Assembly: GCF_003601985.1 (NCBI RefSeq)
Contig: NZ_QZXA01000004.1
Location: forward strand, 186,001-250,000
From: Mesorhizobium jarvisii
GTDB taxonomy: Bacteria; Pseudomonadota; Alphaproteobacteria; Rhizobiales; Rhizobiaceae
Reading direction: 5' to 3'
Length of the DNA: 64,000 nucleotides
Shown here: positions 56,112 to 64,000 of the stretch, piece after piece
Position numbering within the stretch: the stretch's first letter is position 1
Layout of the letters: the number at the start of each line of letters is the position of its first letter
Translations under genes and position numbers: made by a program
Notes under the pieces: generated by a model
Databases searched by the model: none
The model's input: the letters and a program-made list of their open reading frames with translations, nothing else
Told to the model about the DNA's origin: nothing

Positions 56112-56588
56112 ATGATGGGAAGTTTTTCCATATGGCATTGGCTGATCGTTTTGATCCTGATCGGCTTGCCGCTGGTGTTTGTTCTAAGAGCAGCGCCAGC
56201 CGGTGCGAACCGATTCGGAGAAATGCCGCCTTCGATGAATTTCGGTGAAGCAGTTTCAAGCTTCTTTCGAAATTATGTGAATTTTTCCGGCAGGGCCAGC
56301 CGCTCGGAGTTCTGGTATTCCTACCTCTTCATTTTCATTGTCGGTATCGTTCTTGTCATAGTCGATGCCATCGTGAAGAATGAAATCATCTCATCGATCT
56401 GGAATCTTGCCATCCTTCTGCCGACGCTTGCCATGACCGCTCGCCGGCTGCATGACATCAACAGAAGCGGTTGGCATCAACTCCTTGCTGGATTGTTCCC
56501 CATCGGTCCCATCGCGCTGATCATTTGGTATTGCAAAAGGTCTGACGACACGGTGACTTTGACTGAAATAGAGAGGGTTTTCAGGTAG
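56112..56588 (+). CDS. DUF805 membrane protein
   Basis: 158 residues from ATG 56112 (or 56115), preceded by AGAGGGGG. An N-terminal membrane helix (SIWHWLIVLILIGLPLVFVL) is followed by the DUF805 core with NFSGRASRSEFWYSYLF, further helices and the signature ARRLHDINRSGWHQLL, ending with a hydrophobic helix and WYCKRSDD. Function unknown; the family is frequent near mobile and stress genes. Base composition is more A+T rich than its neighbours, hinting at transfer. Confidence 0.85.
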   Translation: MMGSFSIWHWLIVLILIGLPLVFVLRAAPAGANRFGEMPPSMNFGEAVSSFFRNYVNFSGRASRSEFWYSYLFIFIVGIVLVIVDAIVKNEIISSIWNLAILLPTLAMTARRLHDINRSGWHQLLAGLFPIGPIALIIWYCKRSDDTVTLTEIERVFR

Positions 56589-56616
56589 GCTGGAGCCCCT
56601 GCCGCATGGAATTGAT

Positions 56617-57519
56617 TTAACCCGTACGCACAGCCGCCAGGTGCCGTGAAAACTCCGGCGTCTCCATCAACGCCTTGCAGCGGGCGAAGCGGCCGTCGGC
56701 ATAGGCCCGGAAATCGTCGACGGGATTTTCGTTGGCAAGCTGGATCAGCCCCCACAGCGTCCAGAGCAGATCGCACATGGCCTTGTAGATGACGACGCGG
56801 CCGCGCTCCGCCGGCCGCGCCTCGCCGCCGAAATAGGCGCGCATCAGCTCTTCGTCCTGGTCCGCATCGAACTTGCCTTCCACGCTGAGGTCGCCGAGAT
56901 CCCAGAGCGGGTCGTTCATCCCCGAATATTCCCAGTCGACGATCCACATCCGCTCGCCCGTATCGAGGAAGTTCTCGCACAGCGGATCGCAGTGGCAAGC
57001 GACGAGGGGGAGCGGATGGGCGGCAAGCGCCGAGCGCACGCTGCCGGCCTCGCGCACCACGTCGTGATAGCCGGCAGGCAGGGTGACGTCCTTGGTCGAC
57101 AGCACCTTGAGATAGTCGTCGATCATCGAAAACAGTTCGAAGCGGAAGGGGAACACCGCACCGGACGCGTGCAGCTTGCGGAAGGCTTCGCCGGCCCGGG
57201 CGGGGCTGCCCGCCCTCTCCCTGAATTTCTCCGGCGACATGGTCTGCGCGCCCGCGATGAAGCGCGTCACCATCACGCCGGTATCGGCGTCGGCATGCAG
57301 CACTTGCGGGCTGACGCCGGCTTTAGCCGCCTCGCGCGCGGCCACCGCTTCGTTGGCGCGGTTAATGTATTCCTCAGTACCTTTGCCTGGAATGCGCAGG
57401 CAGAGATCGCCGGCCCTGAAGACGAGATTGGTGAGGCCGCCAAGTCGCTCCAGCGGCCCGGTATAGTCGGCAAGCATGGGAATGGCGGCCAGCTTTGCCC
57501 GCGCTTCGTCTGTCACCAT
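56617..57519 (-). CDS. Choline/aminoglycoside-kinase-family phosphotransferase
   Basis: 300 residues. Protein-kinase-like APH fold: N-lobe GGLTNLVFRAGDLCLRIPGKG, catalytic loop Brenner motif LVACHCDPLCENFL (His-x-Asp, Asn), and metal Asp in MWIVDWEYSG. Closest in pattern to choline kinases (LicA type), like the paralogue at 60702-61589. It likely phosphorylates an amino alcohol. It is divergent from the methyltransferase, with the start regions overlapping by about 100 bp of shared leader. Confidence 0.87.
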   Translation of the reverse strand: MVTDEARAKLAAIPMLADYTGPLERLGGLTNLVFRAGDLCLRIPGKGTEEYINRANEAVAAREAAKAGVSPQVLHADADTGVMVTRFIAGAQTMSPEKFRERAGSPARAGEAFRKLHASGAVFPFRFELFSMIDDYLKVLSTKDVTLPAGYHDVVREAGSVRSALAAHPLPLVACHCDPLCENFLDTGERMWIVDWEYSGMNDPLWDLGDLSVEGKFDADQDEELMRAYFGGEARPAERGRVVIYKAMCDLLWTLWGLIQLANENPVDDFRAYADGRFARCKALMETPEFSRHLAAVRTG

Positions 57520-57622
57520 GCCCGCGCCCCCACGCCGTTATTTCTCTCTGCAACGGTTCCACAATTTTCGTCGTTTGGCTATCATCCGATCAAAGGCAAC
57601 TCGATCAGGCGACACAGCAGCG

Positions 57623-58255
57623 ATGACGGACGGTAAACATTTGGACGCGCTCAGCGCGGCCTACGCAGCCAAACGCCCGGAGGAGGTGGCCGCACTCTAT
57701 GACCGCTGGTCGCAGACCTATGACGCCGACATGTCGGCCGCCGGTTATCGTCATCCGACGATCTGTCTGGCTCTGCTGACCCGCCATCTGCCGCGCGGCG
57801 CGACGCCGTTGCTCGATGCAGGCGCGGGCACCGGGCTCATCGGCGAATGGCTCGATATATCAGGCTATCCTGAAGTCGAGGCGCTGGACATCTCGCAAGG
57901 CATGCTGGACCAGGCCGCCCGCAAGGGTGTCTATTCCGCGCTGCATTGCCTCGCGCTCGGCGGCACGCTGCCCTTTGCCGACGATGCTTATGCCGGGATC
58001 GTCTCGGCCGGTGTCTTCACTTCAGGCCATGTCGGCGTCGAAGGGCTGGATGAGCTGATCCGTATCTGCCGCCCCGGCGGAATCATCGTGCTGACGGTCA
58101 AGAACACGCTGTGGGATCAGGGTTTTGCCGCACGCATCGCCGAACTCGAAGCACAAGGCGTCGTCACCCGTGCCGAGGAAACGCGCCCTTACGTCTCGAT
58201 GCCGGGCGAAGCCGACACCGTGCCCAGCCGCGGCCTCGCCTTGCGGGTGAACTAG
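57623..58255 (+). CDS. Class I SAM-dependent methyltransferase
   Basis: 210 residues from ATG 57623; the upstream frame overlaps the divergent kinase start and is rejected. Rossmann motif I LLDAGAGTGLIGEWL, then VEALDISQGMLDQAARKG and ICRPGGIIVLTVKN, typical of the Methyltransf_25/11 family. Target unknown; an amine or a small acid is suggested by its neighbours. The 3' end overlaps the FAD dehydrogenase gene by 4 bp (convergent). Confidence 0.88.
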   Translation: MTDGKHLDALSAAYAAKRPEEVAALYDRWSQTYDADMSAAGYRHPTICLALLTRHLPRGATPLLDAGAGTGLIGEWLDISGYPEVEALDISQGMLDQAARKGVYSALHCLALGGTLPFADDAYAGIVSAGVFTSGHVGVEGLDELIRICRPGGIIVLTVKNTLWDQGFAARIAELEAQGVVTRAEETRPYVSMPGEADTVPSRGLALRVN

Positions 58256-60705
58256 GCTTTTACCCTCCCCGCTGTCGGGTCGAACATCGGCTCGAGATGG
58301 ATTCTGGCGGGCGTCCGCTCCATTGCGACAACCAGCTCGTAGTCGCCCGCGGCGAGGAAATCGTCGCTCACCCCGTCGCCGTTGCGCACATAGCCGTAGC
58401 CGATGTTCTTGCCCAGCGTGTAGCCATAGCCGCCGCTGGTCAGATAGCCGACCGGCTCGCCATTGCGCAGGATGGTCTCCCGGCCGAGCAGCACGATCTC
58501 CGGATTGTCGACCGTGAAGCCGGCAAAGCGCTTCTTCAACGGCGCGCCGACAACCTTCTCCAGTGCGCGTCGTCCGACGAAATCGGTGTTCTTCCTGAGT
58601 TTGACCGCCCAGCCGAGCCCGGCTTCCTGCGGCGTGTCGTTGGGTGTGATGTCGGATCCCCAGGCGCGGTAGCCCTTTTCCAACCGCAGCGATTCCAGCG
58701 CCCGGTAGCCGACCGGGCGGATGCCGTGCGTCTTGCCGGCCGCCATCAGCGCGTCGAAGACTTCGCCTGTCGCGGCGATCGGCACATGCAGTTCCCAGCC
58801 GAGTTCGCCGACATAGGTGACACGCAGCGCCCGAATCGTGTGGCCGGCGATGGCGATCTCGCGCACATGGCCGAACGGGAACGAAGCATTCGACACATCG
58901 GCATCGGTCACCGCGGCGAGCACGTCGCGCGCCTGCGGACCCATCAGCGACAGCGTGCCGAAATCCTCGGTGACATCGGTCAACTCCGCATCGTGACCCT
59001 CACCGATATGGTCGCTGATCCACGAGGCATCATGCGTGCGGAAGCCGGTGCCTGTGACGATGTAGAATTTCTCCTCGGCCAGCCGCGCCACGGTCAGGTC
59101 GGCCTCGATGCCGCCGCGCGTGTTGAGAAGCTGCGTGTAGGTCAGCCTCCCGACCGGCTTGCTGACGTCGTTGGCACAGATCCAGTCGAGCGCCTTGGCC
59201 GCGTCGGGTCCGCTCAATTCGTACTTGGCGAAGGACGACTGGTCGAAGATGCCGACCTTCTCGCGCACATGCCTGTGCTCGTCGCCGACCGCCGAAAACC
59301 AGTTCTGCCGGCCCATGGAATAGAGGTCGCGCGGCTCGACGCCTTGCGGCGCGAACCAGTTCGGCCGCTCCCAGCCGAGCTTCGAGCCGAACACGGCGCG
59401 CTGCTGCTTCAGCCTGCCGTAAAGCGGCGAGACGATGCGCGGCCGTCCGCTGGCATATTCCTCATGCGGGAAGCCGATCGTGTAATGCTTGCCATAGGCT
59501 TCCAGCGTGCGCTCGCGCACCCATTGGCGGTCGCGATGCAGGTTGGAAAAGCGCCGGATGTCGACCACCCACAGGTCGAGCGGCGCCTCGCCGTCGACCA
59601 CCCATTGTGCCAGCACCCAGCCGGCGCCGCCGCCAGAGGCGATGCCGAAGGCGTTGAAGCCGGCGCCGACGAACATGTTGGCGCATTCGGGCGCCGTGCC
59701 GAGGATGAAATTGCCGTCCGGCGTGAAGCTTTCCGGCCCGTTGATCATCTGCTTGACGCCGACGGTTTCCAGCGCCGGCACACGCGCGATCGCCTGTGTC
59801 ATATGCTGCTCGAAATGGTCGTAGTCGTCGTCGAACAGCCGGAACTCCCAGTCATTGGGCACGTCGCCTCCTGGGAGATCGGTCGCCCATGCCTGCGGGT
59901 TCGGCTCATAGCCGCCCATCACCAGTCCGCCGACCTCCTCCTTGAAATAGGTACGCCGGTCGGGGTCGCGCAGCGTCGGCGCGTCCGTCGCCAGTCCATC
60001 GATCTTCTCGGTGATGATGTATTGGTGCTTCACCGGCTGCAGCGGCACGTTGATGCCGGCCATGGCGCCAACCTGCCGCGCCCATTGTCCCCCGCAGTTC
60101 ACCACCTTGTCGCAGGCGATGTCGCCTTGATCGGTCTTCACCGCCGTGATGCAGCCGCCCTTCATCTCGAAGCCAATGACGCGGACATTCTCATAAAGCT
60201 TCGCGCCATGCATCCGCGCGCCCTTGGCCAGTGACTGCGTGATGTCGGAGGGGCTGGCCTGGCCGTCGGTCGGCAGCCAGGAAGCACCGACCAGATCGCC
60301 GGTTTCCATCAGCGGCCACATCGCCTTGACCTCGGCCGGGGACAAAAGATGCATGTCCATGCCGAAACTCTTCGCCGTCGTCGCCAGCCTTTTGTACTCG
60401 GTCCAGCGGTCGGCATTGGTGGCGAGCCGCAGGCAGCCGGTCATTTTCCAGCCGGTGGCAAGGCCGGTTTCGGCCTCCAGCCCCTTATAGAGGTCGACCG
60501 AGTATTTGAGCACCCGGGTGATCGAGGCGGACGAGCGCAATTGCCCGACCAGGCCGGCGGCGTGCCAGGTCGAGCCCGAGGTCAGCTTGCCTTGTTCGAG
60601 CAGAACGACGTCGGCCTTATGGTCGCGCGCCAGATGATAGGCTGTCGAGCAGCCGATAATGCCGCCGCCGATGACGACGATGGCGGCCTGGCTGGGCAAG
60701 GTCAT
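58252..60705 (-). CDS. FAD-dependent dimethylglycine/sarcosine-dehydrogenase-like protein with GcvT domain
   Basis: 817 residues from ATG 60705. The N-terminal DAO domain (VIGGGIIGCSTAYHLA, about 12-400) with the FAD-attachment-region motif STWHAAGLVGQLRSS is followed by the linker (FAO_M), then a folate-binding GcvT domain and C-terminal barrel (about 430-815; YKWWGS-like GYRAWGSDITPNDTP). Such enzymes oxidatively demethylate N-methyl amines and pass the formaldehyde to tetrahydrofolate. The start overlaps the phosphotransferase stop (ATGA), so the two form an operon. Confidence 0.9.
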   Translation of the reverse strand: MTLPSQAAIVVIGGGIIGCSTAYHLARDHKADVVLLEQGKLTSGSTWHAAGLVGQLRSSASITRVLKYSVDLYKGLEAETGLATGWKMTGCLRLATNADRWTEYKRLATTAKSFGMDMHLLSPAEVKAMWPLMETGDLVGASWLPTDGQASPSDITQSLAKGARMHGAKLYENVRVIGFEMKGGCITAVKTDQGDIACDKVVNCGGQWARQVGAMAGINVPLQPVKHQYIITEKIDGLATDAPTLRDPDRRTYFKEEVGGLVMGGYEPNPQAWATDLPGGDVPNDWEFRLFDDDYDHFEQHMTQAIARVPALETVGVKQMINGPESFTPDGNFILGTAPECANMFVGAGFNAFGIASGGGAGWVLAQWVVDGEAPLDLWVVDIRRFSNLHRDRQWVRERTLEAYGKHYTIGFPHEEYASGRPRIVSPLYGRLKQQRAVFGSKLGWERPNWFAPQGVEPRDLYSMGRQNWFSAVGDEHRHVREKVGIFDQSSFAKYELSGPDAAKALDWICANDVSKPVGRLTYTQLLNTRGGIEADLTVARLAEEKFYIVTGTGFRTHDASWISDHIGEGHDAELTDVTEDFGTLSLMGPQARDVLAAVTDADVSNASFPFGHVREIAIAGHTIRALRVTYVGELGWELHVPIAATGEVFDALMAAGKTHGIRPVGYRALESLRLEKGYRAWGSDITPNDTPQEAGLGWAVKLRKNTDFVGRRALEKVVGAPLKKRFAGFTVDNPEIVLLGRETILRNGEPVGYLTSGGYGYTLGKNIGYGYVRNGDGVSDDFLAAGDYELVVAMERTPARIHLEPMFDPTAGRVKA

Positions 60706-61589
60706 GATTTCAGGATCCCGTATTTTGTCCGGTAGTTTTCCAGCGCCGCGTCGAGTCGCACCAGATTTTCCTCGGTGTAGGCGACGTAGTCGATGCCGGG
60801 CGCGTCCAGATAGAGTTCCGACACCATGCTCCACATCGCCTCGCGCAGCAGCGAGGCGCATTGCATGGCAGCGTGCGAGCGGCGGATCGCCGCGTCCGGT
60901 TCCTTCATGAAATAGGCGGTCAGGAAGGCGAAGGATTCCTCGTCGCTCATGCCGGCATTCGAGGCGACGCCGGCAAGGTCGAACATTGCCGTGTTGAAGC
61001 CGGCATATTCGAAATCGATCAGCCACAGCCTGTTGCCGTCGTCGAGAATGTTGGCCGGCAAAAGATCGTTATGGCCGAAGACGATCGGCAGCAGCTTCTG
61101 CGCCCGCTCCAACTCGTCGGCCAGCGTCAGCAGGCGCGGCAAGTCGCTGCGCTTGCGGCTGTTGCCTTCCTCGAGCGTGCGCGCATAGTCGCGGATGACG
61201 TGGAACACCCAGAACATGAAGCCGGCGCCGGAGACATGGTTCGGCATCTCGCGATGGAAGGATCGCAGCAGAGCCGCCACACGGCCGAGATTGGCGCGCA
61301 CGTCTTCGGCGAGGAAGGTCCTGGCGCCGAGAAACTGCGTCACCAGGATACCGGGTTCGGAATAGTGCACGGCAGGTGCGAAGCCGGCGGCATGGGCAGC
61401 CCGCGCGGTCATCACCTCGCGCTCGCGGAAGACATGGTGGAAGGGGTAGTCCTGGCCGAAGCGCACGACATGTTTGCCGGCAGCGTCACTGACCACATAA
61501 TTGGCATTGCTCAGGCCGCCGGGCAGGGGGGCGATCTCGATGGCGCCGGTCCAGCACGGCAGGGCGCGGATGCGATCTTCGGCAATCAC
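60702..61589 (-). CDS. Choline-kinase-like phosphotransferase
   Basis: 295 residues from GTG 61589, chosen because the ribosome site AGGGA precedes it and homology begins there. An ATG-started frame reaching 61943 would add 118 unrelated residues. Kinase features: PLPGGLSNANYVVSDAAGKHVVRFG, Brenner motif IVFGHNDLLPANIL, LWLIDFEYAGFN. It is a paralogue of 56617-57519. First gene of the operon with the demethylating dehydrogenase. Confidence 0.87.
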   Translation of the reverse strand: MIAEDRIRALPCWTGAIEIAPLPGGLSNANYVVSDAAGKHVVRFGQDYPFHHVFREREVMTARAAHAAGFAPAVHYSEPGILVTQFLGARTFLAEDVRANLGRVAALLRSFHREMPNHVSGAGFMFWVFHVIRDYARTLEEGNSRKRSDLPRLLTLADELERAQKLLPIVFGHNDLLPANILDDGNRLWLIDFEYAGFNTAMFDLAGVASNAGMSDEESFAFLTAYFMKEPDAAIRRSHAAMQCASLLREAMWSMVSELYLDAPGIDYVAYTEENLVRLDAALENYRTKYGILKS

Positions 61590-62011
61590 GGGATTATCCC
61601 TGGTTTGCTGGCCTGGTTTGCTGGGCTTCGACAAGGCGCCATGGACAGCGCGACGAGAGCGGGGAGAAACGCAAATAATCTCGTCGGTGCGGGACGCCAG
61701 GATCGGTATCCCGCACCGCACCGACGAGCCCCTTGGCCAGGATTCTGATCCCGGCATCCGCCCCCGCGGATCTGAAAATTCCTTGCGCCAGACGCGTTCA
61801 AGACCGCCTGGCCAGTGAGTTGCGGCTCTGCCATCGCCCTCCCGTTGCAGCTCCGAACCTCTGCTGCCCTGGATTTCACGCCAGGGTTGCCCGGTTGTCA
61901 ATAAAGAGATGTGACTTTTTTTGGGTGTTTTGCCCGAAACCAAGGGGCGATATCTTTAAAAGTGCTTGAATTACCTTAAAACCGGTCAAAAGGCGAAGCT
62001 TGGGAAACCCA
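61590..62011. other. Divergent promoter region between phosphotransferase and DeoR genes
   Basis: 422 bp without a gene. An A+T-rich stretch (about 61880-61990) with TTTTTTTGGG and TCTTTAAAAG probably holds promoters and operators for both directions. No palindrome stood out clearly enough to call an operator. No RNA gene was recognised. Confidence 0.5.
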
Positions 62012-62788
62012 ATGATCCATTCAAAACGCCATGGCGAGATCCTGCGTCTGCTGCAGGAAGAAGGAACCGTCACCATCGCCAGCCTGGCCGATCGGCTGGG
62101 TGTTTCATTGGAAACCGTGCGTCGCGACGTCAAGCCACTCACCAGCGACGGGTCGGTTCTGAAGATGCATGGCGCCATCGGCCTGCCATCCATGGTCGGC
62201 GAGGCGCCGTTCGAACGGCGCATGCGCGAGAATGCCGATGCCAAGCGCATCATTGCCCGCATGGTCGCCGCCACCATCCGCGACGGGGAATCGGTCATGC
62301 TGGACACCGGCACCACGACCTCATTCCTGGCCCGGGAACTGCTCGGCCACCGGCGCCTGACGGTCGTCACCAACTCTTCCGATATCGCCCGCACGCTAGC
62401 CACCATCAACGGCAACAAGGTCTACATGGCCGGCGGCGAATTGCGCAGCGATTCAGGTGCCGCGTTCGGCACTTCGGCCATCGAGTTCGTCAGCCGCTTC
62501 TCCGTCAGCCATGCCATCATCTCCACCGGCGCCGTCGATGCGGTGACTGGGGTCATGGACTACGATCTGGAAGAGGCCGAATTCGCCCGCATGGTGCTGT
62601 CGCGTGGCCAGCGTTCGCTCGTCATCACCGACCACACCAAGTTCGGCCGCCAGGGCCTGGTCCAGGTCTGTGGCTTCGACGGCTTTTCCGAACTCGCCAC
62701 CGACCGTTCGCCGCCGCACGACATAGCCGCGGCGCTGGCGCAGGCCGGCGCGCGGCTCAGCATCGCCGGCGGCGAAGCCGGATTTTAG
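62012..62788 (+). CDS. DeoR-family transcriptional regulator
   Basis: 258 residues from ATG 62012 (a TTG 12 bp upstream is also in frame). The DeoR helix-turn-helix (HGEILRLLQEEGTVTIASLADRLGVSLETVRRDVKPL in outline, about 6-42) is followed by the DeoRC sugar-phosphate-binding domain (MLDTGTTTSFLARELL, TNSSDIARTL, ISTGAVD, ITDHTKFGR). These regulators usually sense a phosphorylated intermediate, which fits the neighbouring kinase operon. Its stop overlaps the convergent reductase stop by four bases. Confidence 0.93.
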   Translation: MIHSKRHGEILRLLQEEGTVTIASLADRLGVSLETVRRDVKPLTSDGSVLKMHGAIGLPSMVGEAPFERRMRENADAKRIIARMVAATIRDGESVMLDTGTTTSFLARELLGHRRLTVVTNSSDIARTLATINGNKVYMAGGELRSDSGAAFGTSAIEFVSRFSVSHAIISTGAVDAVTGVMDYDLEEAEFARMVLSRGQRSLVITDHTKFGRQGLVQVCGFDGFSELATDRSPPHDIAAALAQAGARLSIAGGEAGF

Positions 62789-63684
62789 CCGAACACCAGC
62801 GACTGGTGGGCGCATACGCCGGCAAAAGTCCCGCCCGATACAGCGAAGGCGATGTTGTGCATCGCGCGTGCTGCGTCTCCGGCGGCATAGACGCCGGGAA
62901 TTGTCGTCTGCTGCCGGTCATCGACAGATATCATCGGGCCGAGCAGGCCGTCCTTGAGGCCGCAGCCGAGTTGCTCGGCCAGCGGGCTCGTCATCGTGTT
63001 GCGCGGCGCGGTGAACATCGCCCTGACGCCGGCCGTCCGGCCGCCGTCGAGGTGGACGATCAAACCGCCGGAGCTGTCTTCCCTGAGTTCGCTGACGGTC
63101 GCGGGTTCGAACCTGACTTTCTTGCCATCCAAAGCGAGCATCTGCTCGGCGTCAGGCTCGATCTGGCCGTTTCCGAACAGCGTGACGTCGCCCCAATCGG
63201 CGATCAGCTGCGCCTGATGCATGGACATCGGGCCGGTCGCGAGCACGCCAAGCTGCCCGCCGGAGACCTCGTAGCCGTGGCAATAGGGGCAGTGCAACAC
63301 GGTCTTGCCCCATTGCTCGGCAAGCCCGTGAACCTCCGGCAGGATGTCGCGCACGCCGGTGGCCAGCACCAGCCGCGCCGCGCCGAATGTCTCGCCGTCA
63401 TCGGTGGTGATCTCGAAATCGCTGCTGCTGTTGGCGACGGCTCTGTCCGCACGGGCATCGACAAGTCTGGCTGTGGGATAGGCCAGCAATTGCCGCCTTG
63501 CATCGTCGAGGATGGCGCCTGGCGTGCGCCCGTCCTGGCCGAGAAAGCCATGCGAATGCGCGGCGAAACGGTTGCGCGGCTGGCCGGCGTCGATCACCAG
63601 CACGTTGCGCCGCGCCCGCGCCGCCTGGGTGGCGGCGGACAGGCCGGCAAAGCTGCCGCCGATGACGGCGAGATCATACTGCAT
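62785..63684 (-). CDS. NAD(P)/FAD-dependent oxidoreductase, thioredoxin-reductase-like
   Basis: 299 residues from ATG 63684. FAD-binding DLAVIGGSFAGLSAATQAARA, redox-active pair CPYC in TVLHCPYCHGYEV, and C-terminal FAD motif GVYAAGDAA. Short size and CPYC place it in the group of thioredoxin-reductase homologues that often lack a thioredoxin partner. Its start lies inside the 3' end of the Rrf2 gene (11-bp overlap), so the pair is one operon. Confidence 0.9.
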   Translation of the reverse strand: MQYDLAVIGGSFAGLSAATQAARARRNVLVIDAGQPRNRFAAHSHGFLGQDGRTPGAILDDARRQLLAYPTARLVDARADRAVANSSSDFEITTDDGETFGAARLVLATGVRDILPEVHGLAEQWGKTVLHCPYCHGYEVSGGQLGVLATGPMSMHQAQLIADWGDVTLFGNGQIEPDAEQMLALDGKKVRFEPATVSELREDSSGGLIVHLDGGRTAGVRAMFTAPRNTMTSPLAEQLGCGLKDGLLGPMISVDDRQQTTIPGVYAAGDAARAMHNIAFAVSGGTFAGVCAHQSLVFG

Positions 63685-64000
63685 GGCTGGAGACTCCGAT
63701 GAGGTCATAACGGCGGCGGAAATCGGCGGTCAGGTCGGCCAGCGTGATGCGGCTTAGCTTCTCCGCCAGCAGCTTTTCGGCCGCAACGCGAAAATCGTCG
63801 AGCACGGCGATCACCGCTTGTTCGACAAGGCAGCCCGGGCTTTCCGGCGCGGTGCTGAACGGCAGCAGCGTCTCGCCAAGCGCGGTGCTGATCTCGGCCA
63901 GCGAGATGTTTTCGGGCGCGCGCCCGAGCAGCCAGCCGCCACCATGCCCGCGCGACGAGGTGACGATGCCGGCGTCTCGCAAGCCGGCGATGGTGCGACG
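63674..64000 (-). CDS. Rrf2-family transcriptional regulator, 3' part (5' end outside window)
   Basis: The frame stays open to the window edge. The visible part starts RRTIAGLRDAGIVTSSRGHGGGWLLG, the end of the Rrf2 winged helix and its wing, then ISLAEISTALGE and the C-terminal helix ADLTADFRRRYDL. Only one Cys (PGCLVEQ) is present, so an iron-sulfur cluster of the IscR/NsrR type is unlikely. Rrf2 genes beside thioredoxin-reductase-like genes are common and suggest redox control. Confidence 0.88.
   Translation of the reverse strand, partial: RRTIAGLRDAGIVTSSRGHGGGWLLGRAPENISLAEISTALGETLLPFSTAPESPGCLVEQAVIAVLDDFRVAAEKLLAEKLSRITLADLTADFRRRYDLIGVSSHAV

Noticed and set aside
60706-61026. N-terminal extension of the FAD/GcvT dehydrogenase
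   Set aside because: It overlaps the upstream kinase gene in another frame; homology begins at ATG 60705, coupled by ATGA.
61590-61943. 118-residue N-terminal extension of the choline-kinase-like protein
   Set aside because: No resemblance to the family; GTG 61589 has a ribosome site and marks where homology begins.

Overview
The window is chromosomal DNA of a high-GC alphaproteobacterium, most likely Mesorhizobium or a close relative in the Phyllobacteriaceae. This rests on gene order (hrpB-regB-regA; trpS, murJ and glnD on one strand; mutS divergent from maeB), a Mesorhizobium-type haloalkane dehalogenase behind a TetR gene, and several rhizobium-style palindromic intergenic elements. No database search was possible, so the genus is an inference. 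No rRNA, tRNA or CRISPR array was found. Most of the window is ordinary chromosome.

Layout. 1-5.4 kb: 3' end of hrpB, the RegB/RegA (ActS/ActR) redox two-component system, the NhaA antiporter and the repair protein MmcB. 5.4-10.7 kb: a more AT-rich accessory block. It starts with a complete IS1595-family transposon (5402-8659) with 24-bp inverted ends and a perfect 8-bp target duplication CTTGTGAT. Besides its transposase it carries passenger genes, including a probable BECR-fold nuclease beside a 59-residue partner. It is followed by a secreted Cys-rich protein and a 617-bp noncoding element (9560-10176) made of two diverged inverted units whose hairpin stems appear to covary. 10.7-22 kb: cueR, an L,D-transpeptidase lipoprotein, an NFU iron-sulfur protein, a universal stress protein, trpS, a cupin/GT2 pair, murJ, glnD and a GT25 glycosyltransferase. 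22.4-25.4 kb: a copper module (CueR-type promoter, CopA-type ATPase with YHS domains, DUF305 protein).

25.5-43 kb: aldo/keto reductase, mutS, maeB, a diguanylate cyclase, an orphan MbcA/ParS-like antitoxin protein, a PfkB kinase, transporters, dut, an Lrp regulator, a class II glutamine amidotransferase and an amidase. 43-51 kb: a DAO-family oxidase divergent from a TetR-dehalogenase operon, prfC, an ArsR-SRPBCC-VOC cluster and ilvD. 51-64 kb: an ABC exporter, a cytosine-deaminase-like enzyme, a DMT permease, a DUF805 protein, and a probable N-methyl-compound catabolic group (two choline-kinase-like phosphotransferases, a methyltransferase, an FAD/GcvT demethylating dehydrogenase, a DeoR regulator). 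A thioredoxin-reductase-like enzyme with an Rrf2 regulator closes the window.

The most promising undescribed material is in 5.4-10.2 kb: the transposon cargo, and the paired hairpin element next to it.
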